Shown here piece after piece: positions 33,745 through 43,544 of a DNA stretch of 64,000 nt. The notes beneath the pieces are model-generated. The model worked only from the letters and a program-made list of their open reading frames with translations. It was not told where the DNA came from and searched no databases. Origin of the DNA: Cryptomeria japonica (taxonomy: Eukaryota; Streptophyta; Pinopsida; Cupressales; Cupressaceae). The position numbers and the translations under genes are program-made. The stretch spans positions 52,198,636 to 52,262,635 of the forward strand of contig NC_081414.1 in assembly GCF_030272615.1 (NCBI RefSeq), in the 5' to 3' direction. Each line of letters starts with the position of its first letter. Within the stretch, counting starts at the first letter, position 1.

Positions 33745-34903
33745 TGTTACTACTTATCAAGTTGCCATTAGTTTTATGTTCAAAGTTACTCTATATACTC
33801 TAGTCGGTTACTACTACTGAAATATTCAGTCGGTATGAACAGTCAAGTTGGTTACAGAAGAAAGTAGTCTCAAAACGTAGTATACACTGAGTTGTCTACT
33901 GAGTATCATTCCATGTCTACCGAGCAGTAAAGATGACACACTGAGTGAAACGTGTTACTAGATTCATTGAACCTGGACATACATATGAAAACATGTTACA
34001 AGATCGAGGCACATAGAACCGTTTTCACATTGGAAATTGCACTTAAAGATTGTGTATGATTTTGAGGTCATCTAACCAATGAAATATTTTGCATGGTTAT
34101 TCATTCGATAAAACATGTTTGTAAGATCGAAGCAATGAATGGATCACCAACATAAGAGATCTATTTATACAACATGGATTTAGATCAGATAAAATACATG
34201 TAACATGACAGAAAGGAAGATATAGAAATATACAAAGCAAGACATGTGAAAGCACTAAGTGTTATGACTGTTATAGAGAGACAGAGGTCACCGAGAAGGA
34301 TTTCAGAGAACAGTCAAAGAATAGAGTAAACAGAAGGGTTTACCGAGTTACTATATAGGTTACCGAGGTATGCTATAAAGCAAGGTAATCTTATTCTTAG
34401 CACATAGAATCTGCTATAACATTCCAGATGTAAAGTTGCAGATATTTGTAATAATTTTATTGTAATATTTTGAAGTTGTGAGAGAAACCTTTAACAGGGT
34501 GAAAGACTCTAATCAAATCTATAAATTGTAAAGCCTCTAAGAAGGTGCAACACTTAGATGAAGTGTTGTAAAATCCTTTAGCAAGGTAGATCTAATAGGT
34601 CTTGTTACTCCTAACAGGGTAAGCTATCAGAAATAGCTAAACATGTAGCTCTAACCGAGCACCCTTTATTGTTGCAGTAGTGAAGTTGTGGGTGCCATCC
34701 CCACCACTATTTTTCTTTCTAACCAAGAGTTTCTGGTATGGAGTGAATCATGTATGATTGTTATCTATTTGTTTTAGCTTTATATTATGTTACTGCACTA
34801 CTTAGTTTATGCATAACAGTAAAGTTATTGTTGAAGAAAAGTTTTGGAGTACTAATTCACCCCTACCCTCTCAGCACATTAGCTTTCCATATTGGGCCTA
34901 ACA
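33745..34903 (+). repeat. 3' LTR of element E
   Basis: 1,159 bases. It matches the 5' LTR over its length with scattered substitutions, a deletion of about 16 bases and one of about 20 bases. The long C run of the 5' LTR is here CCCCTACCCTC. Confidence 0.9.
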
Positions 34904-34908
34904 CTAGT

Positions 34909-35429
34909 GTCATAAACATTTCAAAGAATTTGGTAATGCATTCAAGAAATAAACAATATCTCAATCCCATATCATTTCTTAAGAGAGAAGGTTGTAGAAA
35001 AAGAAGTTAGAGTGGAGTATGTTTCTACAAAAGATTAGGTTGTAGACATTTTTACTGAACGTTGGTGAAGAATACCTTTGAGTATCTTCAACTGAAATTA
35101 TGGGTCATTTCTCCCCCTTTCTCCAACTAGATGCATAGATGAGGTGCATCTTTGTAGGGGAGATTCAAGACTTATTCTTTATCTCCTGGATTGATGCTAT
35201 TGGTTCTCTCAGGGGGAGCAGTGGAGTATGTAGTTTTTCTAGTTGCAAGGAAGTAGTTGTAGAGATCAGTATGCCATGTTGAGTTGTGCCCTTTGTCCTT
35301 GATGTCAAAAGGGGAGAGAGTTCAGTTGGATATCAGTGTAGTATGTTCCTTGTTGTTTGTGGAAATCAATGTAGTATGTTCCTTATTTTTGGTGGCACAA
35401 GTTTTGCCTTCAATGACAAAAGGGGAGAT
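34909..35429 (+). pseudogene. Element A RNase H end, 3' leader and polypurine tract
   Basis: RNase H resumes as INISKNLVMHSRNKQYLN (about 34915) and fades after about 35030. The rest is noncoding and contains a duplicated stretch: GTAGTATGTTCCTT at about 35338 and 35372, and two purine tracts, GTCAAAAGGGGAGAGA near 35303 and ACAAAAGGGGAGAT at 35416-35429. The second one abuts the LTR and is the likely functional tract. Confidence 0.65.
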
Positions 35430-36802
35430 TGTTGGAAATATGAGTTATGTTGTCATTGATGTCCAACTCGTTGTTCCAGATGGAGACTGGTCTAGATATG
35501 ATCTTATATTGATACAAATTTCTTTGTCTGGTGTTTCTATTGAGTCTGTGGTGTTGTTGATTTTGATAACAAGAAATGACATTCAGTAGTGTTTAGTACT
35601 TAGTGTATGTGCATGAAGTGTCTTCATAAAGTTACAGTTATGGTAGGTTCAATATGTAGGAAAGAGTATTTAATTTCCTAATGGAAGAATGTTTTATTTT
35701 CTGCCAGATTGTGAAGAGTATGGTACATGTGGATTTTGATAGAATGTTATTGTTTTGTGAGTAGTGTACTATCAAGTTTACAAATCCTCTGATTTCTCGA
35801 ATGATGTGATTAGTTGTTGAATTACTTTCTGATAGTAAGAGTGTTTGAAAAATTGGTCTGAAATATGCTCGATGGCTTTTGAATATGTGAATTCAAGTGA
35901 TACGGTTTTGAGGACATGTTTATTTGGTTCATATAGTATTTTGGTTCAATTCTCTGGTGGTATTTATGTTCTATGACTAAGCTAGGTTGGTCTATTCTTT
36001 GTATGTTTATTTGTGAGTGCTTGGTTGGATTATCTTGTATGGATCATACTTTTTGGTCCGAATATGCATTGGAGGTTGAGTTAGAATATTTTCATGGGTC
36101 TCACCATGGTGTGTAGAGATCCACATTAATTAATTTGTATTGGAAGGTGTTTGGGTGGACAAGTTGTCAAGTTTAATTGTTTATCTACACATTACATTTG
36201 GTGCCAAATTTGGAGGATGTTCTAGCATGTTTGGTTTGTTGGATTTAACTTAGAAGGATGTGTTATGATGGATTTGGGTCCCTTCTATCTCTTGGAGTGG
36301 ATCGTGTTGAGCATTTTTGGTCCAGGTGGCCTACTTTGTGTAATATTGTATACTTTATCTGTGGCTGACCCTCAAATAGGCTTTTTGATGATCTACTTGT
36401 ATTTAAGGAGTGCAGATCATGTATGCATTGTGAGACAAAAAATGTGTGAATTGAAAGTGAATGATGCACAAGCATATTTGGTACTGCAGATGTGTGAAAG
36501 TTAGTTTGTGAAGTACTTTGATGATGATATATGTAGATGACAGTGCTATAAGACAGTGGTTGATGTCAGATGTGTTTATTATGATATTGGTCGCTTGACA
36601 CAATGGTTCATGGATATTTTCATGATTAGGAGATTCTTTTTCATTTTAGTTCTCCAAAATTCTTTCAGTTGTTAGAAGATAATGAGTCTCTTGGTAGCTC
36701 TCTATATCTTGCCCTGAAGCAATGAGTTTTAGTTGTGCAAGTCATTGTATCTTGCCCTAAGATTGTGAACTTTAGCCTTGAGATACTATTAGGTGCATGT
36801 TG
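35430..36802 (+). repeat. 3' LTR of element A, part 1 (before insert B)
   Basis: Starts TGTTGGAAATATGAG after the purine tract. The stretch from about 36695 matches the 5' LTR remnant (ATGAGTTTTAGTTGTGCAAG). It ends at TGTTG (36798-36802), the left target-duplication copy of element B. No gene is seen within; short open frames here are not protein-like. Confidence 0.75.
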
Positions 36803-37930
36803 TGTTAGGAACCGGGAAAGACAATTGAGAGGGGGGGGTGAATCAGTTATTAATAAATTATAACCCAAAATAAATTATTCTAACTTAAAAGGCAGTTCTG
36901 GTAAAACAAATTAACAATTATAGTATTACCAGTACAACTTAATGTATAAAACAAAAAGAGAAACAACATCCACAACACATGACACAAATATTTTGATGTG
37001 GAAACCCTGTAAGGGGAAAAACTACGGTGGGAAAACTTACCCATAATCAGATGATATTACTGCAGATAGTAAGTGAATACAATAATGGGGTTTGCACATG
37101 TAGAAAGGCCAACCACCTAGAGCTCACTGCTTAATCACAAAATTAGGAGTCACACTGACTACATAGTTGGATGGTTAAATCCAATAACAATGTACTGCTT
37201 CAATTTAGCATCTTCAATGCCGGATTCAGTACTGGTTTAAGCTTTGCACATGAGAACCAAACACCTTCATAACATTTAACAACCTTCCTTCAACCTTCAG
37301 ATGATATCTGCATAATTCGCACAAGGATCTGCTTGTTTTTGCTCTTCACAATGATCTTTAATATTCGCACACACTCACACTCTTCTTCCAAATAAGATCT
37401 TACAATTATTTCTACAAAACCTAAGACCTAATCATTAGGTCGGCTCCCAAAAGATATTACATTTAAATAAATTACAAAATAAGTCTTGGTGCAATACAAT
37501 ATGTTGGCCCTAATACATTTACACATTATCTAATCAATAAATCATTCCCAAATCGTGTCGTGCTGATCTGGAACATGTTTTCCTATGCCAGTTCATAACT
37601 TGGACCTATCTGTCGGTTAAGGCAAATATGTGAACCCGATCAGTCCAATATGCCAAATGCCAAGTGCAAACATCCAATCCATGTCTTTGACATAACCAAA
37701 TGATCTCTAGATGATAACAAGTCATCACCAACTTCCTGAGTTGTCAGTGAAACATATACCGGTAATTGTGCATAAGCCAATATCCATATCGGGACCACAA
37801 TGTTCTGGTTCATCAATTAACCAATATAACTAGAGTGCCAAATCAACAATGTAGACCTCCAGAAAGATAAGTGTTGACATCAATGACAAAACCAATGCAA
37901 CACATGACGAAATCATCCATAATACCAACA
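36803..37930 (-). repeat. 3' LTR of element B
   Basis: 1,128 bases, plus-strand ends TGTTAGGAACC ... AATACCAACA. It aligns with the other LTR throughout with scattered substitutions, including changes in the G run near 36830. Confidence 0.9.
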
Positions 37931-37945
37931 ATCTCTCCCTTTGGC
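37931..37945 (-). promoter_or_regulatory. Polypurine tract of element B
   Basis: On the minus strand CCAAAGGGAGAGAT directly precedes TGTTGGTATT, the LTR start. Confidence 0.8.
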
Positions 37946-38631
37946 ATTGATGGCAACACTAGATGAAAAAACATCTAAGTGCCGATAAATAGTATAACCA
38001 AAACCAAAATACATCTTCAAAGTACATTTTTTTCCATAGACATGTTTCCCCCTTTGACATCAAATGCCAAATTAGTTAAAAATCAAAATATAACATGTTT
38101 TTCTATCGGTGGGGTGATTACCCCAAGCTTCTCTCTGAGATATTCAAATGTTTCCTTAGGAAAAGGATTTATAAAAATATCTGCAATTTGCTCTTTAGTG
38201 TTCACATAAACCGATCTCACTTCATTTGCTTCAATGTTTTCTTTCAGGAAATTATACTTAATAGAAACATGCTTTATTTTAGAGTGAACTATCAGATTAT
38301 TTGATATATCTATTGATGTTGAGTTATCCTAGTAAATAATTACTAGTTCATTGCATTTTACCTTGATATCCTTCAACATTTGCTAGATCCATAATACCTG
38401 AGTGCAATTAGTTGTTGCTGCAACATATTCTGCTTTTGTTGTAGATAATGATGTGCAGGTCTGCTTCTTGCTAATTCATGAAATTAATCTTTTGCCAAGA
38501 AAGAATGCTCCACTAGTGGTACTCTTTCTATCATCCACATCTCCTACCCAATTTGCATCTGTATATGAGCATAACTCAAAATTATCATCCTTAGGATACC
38601 ATAAACCAAGATTTGTTGTGCCTTGTAGGTA
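37946..38631 (-). pseudogene. Element B RNase H
   Basis: Minus-strand copia RNase H with acidic residues visible in SYTDANWVGD, TTKAEYVAA and IYYDNST, then NNLIVHSKIKHVSIKYNFLK and a PFPKETFEYLREKLG tail. The frame follows RT directly after TGA 38632-38634 (R-to-stop at a CGA codon). At least one internal TAG is present near 38385. Confidence 0.7.
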
Positions 38632-39766
38632 TCAGAAAATCCTTTTTACTGCAGTTTCATGATTTTCTTTAGGATTGCTTTGAAATCTTGAAACAATACA
38701 TATGGCATTCATTATATCAGGTCTAGTTTGTGTCAAATACAGTAACCCTCCAATTATAGATTTGTACCTTGTCGGATTTATAGGAGTTGAATCATCCTTT
38801 GATGTCAATTTATCTATTGTAGTCATAGGAGTGCTTAGTGGTTTGGAGTTTTCCATTCCAAATTTATTCAAAAGTTCCTTAAAGTATTTTTTTTGACAAA
38901 TGAATATACCTTTATCTGTTTGAGAAATCTACAAACCTAGAAATTTTTTTATCTCTCCAATCATAGACATTTCAAATTCTTCCTGCATCTTATTAGCAAA
39001 ATCTTTGCATAGCTCTTCTTCTCCTCCAAAAATGATATCATCCACAAATACTTCAATAACCAAAATATCATCATCGATAATTTTGTAATACAAATCACTG
39101 TCAACATTACCTTTTGTGTATCCAAGCTTTAAAAGATATTTATCCAGTCTAGCATACCAAGTTCTGGGAGCTTGCTTCAATCCATATAAAGCTTTTCTTA
39201 ATCTACAAAATATATCCTTATCATCTGTTAATGAAAATCCATCAGGCTTCTCAATGTAAACTTCTTCTTCAAGATCTCCATTCAAAAATGCACATTTTAC
39301 ATCCATCTGATAAACCTTATAGTTCTTGTGACCTTTAAATGCAAGAAACAGTCTTACTGCTTCAATTCTAGCTACCGGTGCAAAGGTTTCATTATAATCA
39401 ATTCCTTTTGTCTGAGAATAACCTTTACAAACTAATCTTTCTTTTTTTTCTGATTACTTCACAATCTTCATTAAGTTTATTTCTAAATACCCATTTAGTT
39501 CCAATTACATTTTTTTCTTTAGGTCAGGGAACTGATGTCCAAGTATTATTCTTTTCAATCTGTTCTAATTCATCTTCCATTGCCTTTATCCAATGTTTAT
39601 CTTTACATGCTTCAACAACTGATGCTGGTTCAACTTGAGAAATTAAACATACTTCTTCATTTGCCAATCTTCCTCTTGTCATAACACCTTGATTTTTATT
39701 TCCAATTATCTGATTTTTTGAATGATTCAATCTTACATACCTAGGTTTATTCTGATTTCCATTCAT
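38632..39766 (-). pseudogene. Element B reverse transcriptase
   Basis: Pieces of RT: EPASVVEACKDKHWIKAMED (start), then [40 protein letters not shown], and [17 protein letters not shown] carrying the two catalytic Asp (about 39040). The last part has PTRYKSIIGGLLYLTQTRPD. Breaks: TGA 39524-39526, frame loss between 39310 and 39520 (an RT segment with FAPVARIEA-like residues is still partly readable), and TAG 38929-38931. Confidence 0.8.
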
Positions 39767-39945
39767 AAGCTATCATTCTTCAGTCACAATTGAGTTTTCT
39801 GATGATGCTGGTGTGACTAGTTCTTCATTATGTTCTGCTACAATCTATTCCAATTCATTTATAATCATTTCTACTACCAGTTCAGAACCTATAGATCTTG
39901 ATTCTCCTCTAAAATGTTCATCTATCTTCACATTAGTACTTTCAA

Positions 39946-40303
39946 TTATTTTTTGCAATCTTTTATTATAATATCTATATGCCTTGCTTCTAGTTGAATA
40001 ACCAAGAAATATTCCTTCATCACTTCTAGGATCAAATTTTCCAATAGACTCATCTCTCCTAATATATCATTTGCTTCCGAATATTCTGAAATAATTAAGA
40101 GTAGGAATATGACCGAACCATAGTTCATAAGGCGTCTTACCGGTTTCACTTTTGATTTGAACTCTGTTGAAAGCATAGACTGTTGTATTTACTTCTTCTC
40201 TCCAATACATATGAGGTAGATTTGCTTCCATCATCATGGTTCTTGTTGCATCTAGTATAGTTCTATTCTTCCTTTCCACAACTCCATTCATCCTTTTCTT
40301 CAA
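39946..40303 (-). pseudogene. Element B integrase, back part only
   Basis: From NGVVERKNRTI through TMMMEANLPHMYWREEVNTTVY and GKTPYELWFGHIPTLNYFRIFGSK to a frame-shifted DESIGKFDPRSDEG-like part. The zinc finger and the first two catalytic Asp of integrase are absent: the sequence before GVVERKNR is the end of the second gag copy. Only the Glu of the D,D,E triad (VERKNR) remains. Confidence 0.75.
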
Positions 40304-40973
40304 TTTTTGCTGCTAATGCCTGCTCTACCAGTTTGACAATAGGTGTCAGTTGATCTTATTTTATTGCAACAAATGCCTATCCACTATCTATTGGATCTTC
40401 ATCAGAATCATCTGTAACACCTTCATCTGCATAGTAACATGACTTATCTCTGTTTTTCCTAAATTTGTATCTCTGATATTCAGGGTTAGGCTTATATGTT
40501 CTCTTTGCCTGATCTCTTAGTCTTGAATGTCTATTAGGACACCTAGATGCCATATGACCAACTTTATTGCAATTAAAACATTTGAAAGTTGCTTTACCTT
40601 CATACTTACTTCCTGCTGGACCTTTAGGCATCTTCCTTGCAAATAGTGCTTCAAGTTCTTCATTTTCTCTTCGGATATCTTCAAGTTCTTTTGCATAAAG
40701 TTCTTTCCAATCAGATTTGTTAGATGATGATGATGATGTTGATGCTTTGAAGGCTATATCAGTCTTGATTGTAGTAACGGGACCAAATTCTTCAAGCTCA
40801 AATGTTGAAAGTTTTCCAACCAGAGTATCTCTAGATATTGATGTATTAGGCATTCTTCTCAACTCATTAATAGCTGTTACTTTTATTTTGTAAGCTAGTG
40901 GAAAAGCTCTTAAAACTTTAGAAACAATTTCATCTTCACTTAAAGATCCTCCACAACATTGTATTACTAGACC
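40283..40973 (-). repeat. Second copy of the gag C-terminal half in element B
   Basis: Matches 41048-41738 with a constant offset of 765 bases. It encodes again the MPNTSIS ... ELEEFGP segment, the zinc knuckle CFNCNKVGHMASRC and the KSCYYADEGVTDDSDEDP tail (open from 40862 to 40377). It is joined on its far side to the integrase at a GGATGAATGGA junction. Confidence 0.85.
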
Positions 40974-41047
40974 TCCATGATATTCCTATAATGATAAGAA
41001 CTTTATTTATCACCAGTCATATGATGCAAGAATCCACTATCAATGAT
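40974..41047 (-). pseudogene. Element B protease start, stranded between gag copies
   Basis: Minus strand reads WIIDSGFLHHMTGDK, the copia protease signature, then a stop. The rest of protease is missing; the sequence jumps back into gag. The SGC of the usual motif reads SGF here. Confidence 0.75.
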
Positions 41048-42154
41048 CCATTCATCCTTTTCTTCAATTTTTGCTACTAATGCCTACTCTACCGGTTTGA
41101 CAATAGGTGTCGGTTGATCTTCTTTTATTGCAACAAATGCCCATCCACTATCTACTAGATCTTCATCAGAATCATCTGTAACACCTTCATCTACATAGTA
41201 ACATGACTTATCTATGTTTTTCCTAAATTTGTATCTCTGATATTCAGAGTTAGGCTTATATGTTCTCTTTGCCTCATCTCTTAGTCTTGAATGTCTATCA
41301 GGACACCTAGATGCCATATGACCAACTTTATTGCAATTAAAACATTTGAAAGTTGCTTGACCTTCATACTTACTTCCCGCTGGACCTTTAGGCATCTTTC
41401 TTGCAAATAGTGCTTGAAGTTCTTCATTTTCTCTTCTGATATCTTCAAGCTATTTTGCATAAAGTTCTTTCCAATCAGATTTGTCAAATGATGATGATGA
41501 TGATGATTCTTTGAAGGCTATATCAGTATTGACTGTAGCAACAGGACCAAATTCTTCAAGCTCAAATGCTGAAAGTTTTCCAACCAGAGTATCTTTAGAT
41601 ATTGATGTATTAGGCATTGTTCTAAACTCATTAATAGTTGTTACTTTTATTTTGTAAGCCGGTGGAAAAGCTCTTAAAACTTTAGAAACAATTTCATCTT
41701 CACTTAAAGATCCTCCACAACATTGTATTCCTAAAATAATTTCATTAACTCTTTCCATACATGTAGAAATTCTTTCATCCTCTTCCATTTTTAAATTTTT
41801 ATACCTGACCCGGTAACATTCCAGTTTTGCAATTTTGACAGTGGAATCTCCTTCATTCAATGTTTCCAGTTGATCCTAAATAGATTTTTTTATAGATCTG
41901 TCTGATAATCCCATGATTTGTTGATCTGATAATGCACTCAGAAGTGCTTCTCTTACTTTGCAATCATTCTCCAAGTCTTTAGCTAAGGTTGGTGGATTAG
42001 GGTTATTCGAATCAAGAGCAACATAGCCATTCTTTGTAACATCCCATATATCTCTTCCAGTGCAGTTCAGATGTGTCTCCATTCTGATCTTCCATATACC
42101 ATAGTTAGTTCCATCAAGTTTGGGATTGTCCTTCCTGAAGATATTTGCTGCCAT
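41048..42154 (-). pseudogene. Element B gag, first copy
   Basis: ATG at 42154 (MAANIFRKDNPKLDGTNYG). Copia Gag features: KLDGTNYGIWKIRME near the start, MEEDERISTCMERVNEII, LSEDEIVSKVLRAFPPAYK, and the zinc knuckle CFNCNKVGHMASRC near 41330. Premature stops TAG 41876-41878 and TAG 41450-41452 are in one continuous frame. Gag forms the particle and binds RNA. Confidence 0.8.
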
Positions 42155-42196
42155 AGGATCTCCTCCAGTTGTTAGGCTTCCACAACAAGAGGACTA

Positions 42197-42209
42197 GGCT
42201 CTGATACCA
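42197..42209 (-). promoter_or_regulatory. Primer binding site of element B
   Basis: Minus strand TGGTATCAGAGCC, a perfect initiator-Met tRNA site, two bases after the 5' LTR end TTAACA. Confidence 0.9.
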
Positions 42210-42211
42210 AT

Positions 42212-43338
42212 TGTTAAGAATTGGGTAGGACAACTGAGAGGGGGGGTGAATCACTTGTCAATAAATTATAACCCAAAACAAATTATTCTAACTTAAAACT
42301 CAGTGTCGATAAAGCAAATTAATAGTTATAGTATTACTGGTACAACTTAATGCATAAAAAAGAAAGAGAAACAACATCCACAACACATGACACAGAGATT
42401 TTTATGTGGAAACCCTGTAAGGGGAAAAACCACGGTGGGAAACCTTACCCACATTTAGATGATACTACTACAGATAGTAAGTGAATACAATAATGGGGTC
42501 TACACATGCAGAAAGGCCAACCGCCTAGAGCTCACTGCTCAATCACAAAATTAGGAGTCACACTGACTACACAGTTGGATGGTTAAATCCAATAACAATG
42601 TACTACTTCAATTTAGCATCTTCAATGTTGGATTCAGTACCAGTTTAAGCTTTGTGCATGAGGACCAAACACCTTCATAACCTTTAACAACCTTCCTTCA
42701 ACCTTTAGATGATATCTGCGTGATTCACACAAGGATTTGCTTAGTTTCGCTCTTCACAGTGATCTTCAATATTCGCACACACTCACACTCTTCTTCCAAA
42801 TAAGATCTTACAATTATTTATACAAAACCTGAGACCTAATCATTAGGTCGGCTCCCAAAAGATATTACATTTAAATCAATTACAAAATAAGTCTTGGTGC
42901 AATACAATATGTCGGCCTCAATACATTTACACATTATCCAATCAGTAAATCATTTCCAAATCATGTCATGCTGATCTGGAACATGTTTTCCTATGTCGGT
43001 TCATAACCTGAACCTATCTGCCGGTTAAGGCAAATATGTGAACCTGATCAATCCAATATGAAAAATGCCAAATGAAAACATCCAATCCATGTCTTCAACA
43101 TAACCAAATGATCTCCAGATGATAACAAGTAATCACCAACTTCTTGAGCTGCCGGTAAAATATATACCAGTAACTGTGCATAAGCCAATATCTATACTGG
43201 GACCACAATGTGTTGGTTCATCAATAAACCAATATAACTAGAGTGCCAAATAAACAATGTAGACCTCCAGAAAGATAAGTGTTGACATCAATGACAAAAC
43301 CAATGCAACACATGACGAAGTTATCCATAATACCAACA
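42212..43338 (-). repeat. 5' LTR of element B
   Basis: 1,127 bases. A minus-strand TATA box TATAAATAAT lies at 42822-42813; the same site in the 3' LTR copy is mutated (TAGAAATAAT). Confidence 0.9.
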
Positions 43339-43544
43339 CGTTGCTCCTTGGTAGCGAGCCTAAAACATTGTAATCAATTCTATTTATATTGTGAGTGTGA
43401 TTCTCACCATGGTTTTTTCCTGTTGATTAGAATGCTTTCACTATTGTTGTAGAGTATTTAAAAGTTGCTTAAAGTTTGATAGATCAATATTTTAGAAGAT
43501 CTGGAGTGGTTCACCCCCCTCTCAATCCTATCATGGGTTCAATA
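43339..43544 (+). repeat. 3' LTR of element A, part 2 (after insert B)
   Basis: Continues the LTR at GCTCCTTGGTAGCGAGCC, matching 5' LTR CTCCTTGGTAGTGAGCC, to the end GGGTTCAATA (CA to TA change). The first five bases, CGTTG, are the right target duplication of element B. Confidence 0.8.

Larger units (their letters stand above)
26911..34903 (+). mobile_element. Element E: LTR retrotransposon without pol, carrying gag and an unknown ORF2
   Basis: Two matching LTRs (26911-28106 and 33745-34903) start TGTTACTACTT and end GGGCCTAACA. The 5-bp target duplication CTAGT is perfect (26906-26910 and 34904-34908). Primer binding site and purine tract are in the right places. The 5.6-kb interior encodes a Gag with five zinc knuckles and then a roughly 1,100-codon protein of unknown kind; I find no protease, RT, RNase H or integrase. 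It must have depended on an autonomous relative for copying. It is inserted in the RNase H of element A. Confidence 0.9.
36803..43338 (-). mobile_element. Element B: Ty1/copia element, minus strand, rearranged inside
   Basis: LTRs at 36803-37930 (3') and 42212-43338 (5') are of nearly equal length. Flanks are TGTTG (36798-36802) and CGTTG (43339-43343), one mismatch. PBS and purine tract are in place for minus-strand reading. Coding order is gag, a protease start, a second copy of the gag C-terminal half, the back of integrase, RT and RNase H. The RT box FVDDIIFGG and the EEL/MIGE context fit the Tork-like branch of copia. It is inserted into the 3' LTR of element A. Confidence 0.9.
16292..43544 (+). 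mobile_element. Element A: Ty1/copia retrotransposon split by three insertions
   Basis: Pieces: truncated 5' LTR 16292-16615, internal 16616-18658, 24966-26910 and 34904-35429, 3' LTR 35430-36802 plus 43339-43544. Order of domains (Gag, protease, integrase, RT, RNase H) is that of Ty1/copia. The last 300 or so bases of both LTRs match (GTTTTAGTTGTGCAAGTCATTG, CATTGTAATCAATTCTA, and a GGGTTCAACA/GGGTTCAATA end). The inserts C, E and B interrupt integrase, RNase H and the 3' LTR respectively, and the host sequence resumes at the matching point each time. All coding parts are badly degraded, so A is older than its inserts. Confidence 0.8.
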
